DNA of 62,821 nt from Bacteroidales bacterium H4. Its GTDB lineage: Bacteria; Bacteroidota; Bacteroidia; Bacteroidales; Muribaculaceae. Numbering within the stretch: position 1 is the first letter of the stretch; each line of letters begins with the position of its first letter. A model generated the notes under the pieces. It was not told the origin of the DNA. It saw only the letters and a list, made by a program, of their open reading frames with translations, and ran no database searches. Of this stretch, positions 59,790 to 62,821 are shown one piece after another. Location: contig DAAP01000036.1 in the NCBI GenBank assembly GCA_001701165.1, positions 1 to 62,821 on the forward strand. Reading direction: 5' to 3'. Made by a program: the position numbers and the translations under genes.

Positions 59790-62453
59790 ATGCTTACTAC
59801 AGATAAAAATGCGGGGTTGACGTCTGCACAAGTCGAGGTCAGCCGCCAAGAACATGGCACCAACGTACTCACGCCGGTGGCTCGCAAATCTCTCTGGAAA
59901 CTTTTCTTGGCTAAATTTAGCGATCCACTCATCGCCATCCTTATGGTGGCCGGAGTGTTGTCGCTACTCATATCCTTATACGAGTACTTTTGGCTGGGAC
60001 ATGACAGCGGAACCTTCTTCGAACCTTTGGGCATATTCATGGCTGTGATATGTGCCACTTCACTGGCCTTCTTCTTCGAGATGCGTGCCGAGAAAGAATT
60101 TGCCCTGCTCAACACCGTCAGCGATGACGAGCCGGTGCAGGTAGTACGCAACGGAGACACCATCAGCATCCCGCGGCGCGATGTTGTTGTAGGCGACATC
60201 GTCATTCTCAACACCGGTGACGAGGTGCCCGCTGACGGCGAGTTGGTCGAAGCCGCCTCGCTACATGTCGATGAATCAACACTCACCGGCGAACCCTTGT
60301 GCGCCAAAACTATAGATCCATCGGAATTTGACCCGGAAGCCACATTCCCATCTAACGTAGTGATGAAAGGCACCAAAGTCATGGAAGGCCACGCCATGAT
60401 GCAGGTCACTGCCGTGGGCGACAACACCGAGCATGGTAACGTCTTCCGAGCATCCCAGATAGACAACAGCATCAAGACCCCGCTGATGTTGCAATTAGAG
60501 CGCCTTGGCTCAATGATTGCTCGCATCAGCTATGTCATAGCCGCAATCATCATCATCGGACGCATGGGCATATACTTCTCCGATTTCAATGGCAACTGGC
60601 TGGACGCACTCCAGTATGGCCTGAACACCTTCATGCTGGCCGTAGCGTTGCTAGTGGTGTCCGTGCCCGAAGGCCTGCCCATGGCTGTAACGCTGAGCCT
60701 GGCGTTCTCGATGCGGCGTATGCTCAAAACCAACAACTTGGTACGACGCCTCCACGCATGCGAAACTATGGGTGCCACCACTGTGATATGCACCGACAAA
60801 ACAGGTACATTGACACAAAACCAAATGCGCGTCGCAGACATGGACGTCTTCGGAGATGTACCTTCTGAAATACTACATGCCGCCATTGCCGCCAATTCCA
60901 CGGCCCAATTGGACCGCAAGGATCCGGAACGCCCCTCCGTATTGGGCAACCCAACCGAGGGCGCGCTGCTGCTGCACCTCGATAAAACCGGCATCGATTA
61001 TGAAAAAATCCGTGCATCGTATGACATCGAAGCCGAGCTGCCCTTCACCACCGGTCGCAAATATATGGCCACAGTAGTGCGCGATGCCTCCGGACGCCGC
61101 ATTCTTCTGGTCAAAGGCGCTCCCGAGATTGTATACGACATGTGCGGCAACATCCCTGAAGACGCACCGCGCGTGCATATCGAAGGCCTGCTGGCTCGCT
61201 ATCAAGAGCAAGCTATGCGTACCTTGGGCTTTGCATACGCTATCATAGGAGCGGACGAACCGTGCCCAATATACGAAGACGCAGTACACTGCTCACAACT
61301 AACATTCATAGCCGTGGCAGCCATTGCAGATCCTGTGCGCGCCGACGTACCCGAAGCGATACGCGAGGTCATTGGCGCAGGAGTAGCCATCAAGATTGTC
61401 ACGGGTGACACCCCGCGCACTGCTCGCGAAATTGCACGACAAGTAGGCCTGTGGAACGATGCCACCGACACCTTGGAAACGGCCACAATCACTGGTGCTG
61501 ATTTCGAAGCCCTCAGCGATGAGGAATTACGCCGCCGACTACCGTCTATAAAGATTATAGCCCGTGCACGTCCTATGGACAAGAAACGTCTGGTGGAAAC
61601 CCTGCAAGATATGGGCGAAGTGGTAGCCGTCACAGGCGATGGCACCAACGACGCCCCGGCACTGAAAGCCGCACAGGTAGGACTGGCTATGGGCGACGGA
61701 ACCGCCGTAGCCAAGGAAGCAGGAGACATTACAATCCTGGACAACTCGTTTACATCCATAGGTCGAGCCATCATGTGGGGCCGCTCGCTATACCGCAACA
61801 TCCAGCGATTCATACTGTTCCAAATTACAGTCAACGTCACCGCATGCCTCGTGGTATTCTTCGGCGCACTCTTCGGACGCCAGTCTCCGCTAACAGTAAC
61901 TCAGATGCTTTGGGTCAATTTGGCCATGGACACCTTTGCCGCTATGGCTCTGGCTTCTCTGCCTCCGTCACCGGATGTCATGCGTTCCAAGCCACGACGC
62001 GCCTCCGACTTCATAATCTCCCCTTCGATGTGGCGATTTATCATCGGTACGGGTGTGGCATTTTTCGCCATACTCACCGGGATATTCCTATTCCTCGAAT
62101 ACCATAGCGGTGCATCTATTCCGGACATACTGACTTCGGCAACCACACCACGCCACGAGCTGTCCACGTATGCGCTGACGCTGTTCTTTACAATCTTCGT
62201 CTTCGTGCAGTTCTGGAACCTCTTCAACGCACGCGCCTACGGCTCTCACCGCTCAGCATTGCATCTTGGCAACTGCCGCGGATTTATCACCATAGGTATG
62301 CTCATCGTCATTGGCCAGGTAATCATCGTGGAACTCGGAGGCCAATTCTTCAACGTCTGTCCTATACACATCCTTGACTGGTTGATTATCATCGCCGCTT
62401 CATCCCTCGTAATGTGGGTCGGCGAAGTCCTCCGCTTCCGCCATCCCCGCTGA
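59790..62453 (+). CDS. Calcium-translocating P-type ATPase (PMCA/SERCA-like)
   Basis: Cation pump of 887 residues. The phosphorylated aspartate is D336 in ICTDKTGTLTQNQ. TGEP is in STLTGEPLC, the hinge is in TGDGTNDAPALK, the nucleotide domain holds KGAPE. The calcium-binding helix motif VPEGLPMAVTLSLA and the M6 region NLAMDTFAAMAL suggest calcium. N-terminal (LTSAQVEVSRQEHGTNVL) and C-terminal cation-ATPase domains are intact. It should export Ca2+ from the cytoplasm. Confidence 0.95.
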   Translation: MLTTDKNAGLTSAQVEVSRQEHGTNVLTPVARKSLWKLFLAKFSDPLIAILMVAGVLSLLISLYEYFWLGHDSGTFFEPLGIFMAVICATSLAFFFEMRAEKEFALLNTVSDDEPVQVVRNGDTISIPRRDVVVGDIVILNTGDEVPADGELVEAASLHVDESTLTGEPLCAKTIDPSEFDPEATFPSNVVMKGTKVMEGHAMMQVTAVGDNTEHGNVFRASQIDNSIKTPLMLQLERLGSMIARISYVIAAIIIIGRMGIYFSDFNGNWLDALQYGLNTFMLAVALLVVSVPEGLPMAVTLSLAFSMRRMLKTNNLVRRLHACETMGATTVICTDKTGTLTQNQMRVADMDVFGDVPSEILHAAIAANSTAQLDRKDPERPSVLGNPTEGALLLHLDKTGIDYEKIRASYDIEAELPFTTGRKYMATVVRDASGRRILLVKGAPEIVYDMCGNIPEDAPRVHIEGLLARYQEQAMRTLGFAYAIIGADEPCPIYEDAVHCSQLTFIAVAAIADPVRADVPEAIREVIGAGVAIKIVTGDTPRTAREIARQVGLWNDATDTLETATITGADFEALSDEELRRRLPSIKIIARARPMDKKRLVETLQDMGEVVAVTGDGTNDAPALKAAQVGLAMGDGTAVAKEAGDITILDNSFTSIGRAIMWGRSLYRNIQRFILFQITVNVTACLVVFFGALFGRQSPLTVTQMLWVNLAMDTFAAMALASLPPSPDVMRSKPRRASDFIISPSMWRFIIGTGVAFFAILTGIFLFLEYHSGASIPDILTSATTPRHELSTYALTLFFTIFVFVQFWNLFNARAYGSHRSALHLGNCRGFITIGMLIVIGQVIIVELGGQFFNVCPIHILDWLIIIAASSLVMWVGEVLRFRHPR

Positions 62454-62510
62454 AACTGCGAAGCTATTTTTTTCACCTCATAACCTTCGGGGCAAACCGC
62501 TAGAGCACGT

Positions 62511-62774
62511 ATGCTCATTGACAATATCGAGATAAATGCTCAATCGGTTTCTTCAGTCAGAGACATACAAGATACGGACGCAGAAATCACTCCTGTCCCC
62601 GGCGGCGTCCAAGTCGTTACCGACACAGAAACGCCCGTCAGCATCTACACCATCGAGGGAATCATCCTCGTAAATGCCGAGCCCGTACGAGGCCGCCGAA
62701 CCTTCACCATCCCCTCCGTCGGTCTCTACATCATCGCCGCCGGCGACACCGTCCGCCGCCTCGCCCTCAGATAA
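62511..62774 (+). CDS. Orphan C-terminal-domain-like ORF
   Basis: Eighty-seven residues that look like the last domain of a large secreted Bacteroidales protein: VPGGVQVVTDTETPVSIYTI, EG.., then GRRTFTIPSVGLYIIAAGDTV. The pattern of VSIYTIEG followed by GLYII...V resembles type A sorting-type (Por secretion) tails. No signal peptide or upstream domain is present, and the 57-base gap to the ATPase gene holds no start of a longer protein. It could be a pseudogene fragment, or a real small protein. The last 47 bases of the window hold nothing recognisable. Confidence 0.45.
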   Translation: MLIDNIEINAQSVSSVRDIQDTDAEITPVPGGVQVVTDTETPVSIYTIEGIILVNAEPVRGRRTFTIPSVGLYIIAAGDTVRRLALR

Positions 62775-62821
62775 CCATACAAAGCAACCAAACAGAGCGA
62801 GCCGTGCCGGGTCAGCCCCGG

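Noticed and set aside
1..62821. tRNA, rRNA, CRISPR arrays, insertion sequences
   Set aside because: Reading both strands I saw no cloverleaf-like tRNA sequence, no rRNA segment, no regularly spaced repeat-spacer array and no transposase.

Overview
The window is a stretch of Bacteroidales chromosome. It most resembles the Muribaculaceae / gut Bacteroidales group, although family level is inference. The signs are Bacteroidetes-type promoters (TAnnTTTG, sometimes with an upstream TTTG 19-20 bases away) before many genes, a protein with a gliding/type IX secretion C-terminal domain, lipoproteins with a lipobox followed by an acidic run, a B-type dihydroorotate dehydrogenase (pyrK-pyrD), and near absence of Shine-Dalgarno sequences. 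I saw no rRNA, tRNA, CRISPR array or intact insertion sequence.

Layout. 1-3000: a terminator, a two-component system (response regulator and histidine kinase) and a possible small RNA. 3103-3480: an apparent relic of a Mu-like phage head gene. 3581-10372: a TPR protein and gyrA on the minus strand, divergent from clpC. 10614-17496: a plus-strand housekeeping run (DUF1599, DoxX/MauE-like, tpiA, SPOR, folE, ruvX, def, ettA) closed by a strong terminator. 17613-24735: a DJ-1 protein, apbE, and a tightly overlapping minus operon (type B sorting-domain protein, small membrane protein, lytic transglycosylase, uvrA). 24821-29059: a glycosyltransferase, an iron alcohol dehydrogenase and pyrK-pyrD. 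29180-31996: 5-formyl-THF cyclo-ligase, S41 protease and dCMP deaminase. 32090-38759: a minus cluster clpP-clpX-recQ-[sugar kinase fused to a RapZ C-terminal domain]-murU-like gene.

39186-49945 is a surface-polysaccharide locus of mixed strand orientation and visibly lower GC: acyltransferase, CysE-like acetyltransferase, five glycosyltransferases, a shortened F420-hydrogenase-beta-like protein, a pyruvyl transferase and a Wzx flippase. No polymerase is recognisable. 50248-62774 returns to general genes: DUF5606, alpha/beta hydrolase, two tandem rhomboids, an EEP-family enzyme, TsaC, a WcaJ-like initiating sugar-phosphate transferase, a CLC chloride transporter, a small lipoprotein, a calcium P-type ATPase and an orphan C-terminal-domain-like ORF.

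How it fits together. The kinase-RapZ / MurU pair looks like the AmgK-MurU route of cell-wall sugar recycling, placed in one transcription direction with ClpXP and RecQ. The polysaccharide locus probably uses the WcaJ-like transferase about 6 kb beyond its end to start its lipid-linked repeat unit. The best candidates for something little described are the kinase-RapZ fusion, the two candidate small RNAs (2844-2999 and before 39057), the leaderless starts at 24821 and 54965, and the inverted array of 9-base repeats at 45956-46045.
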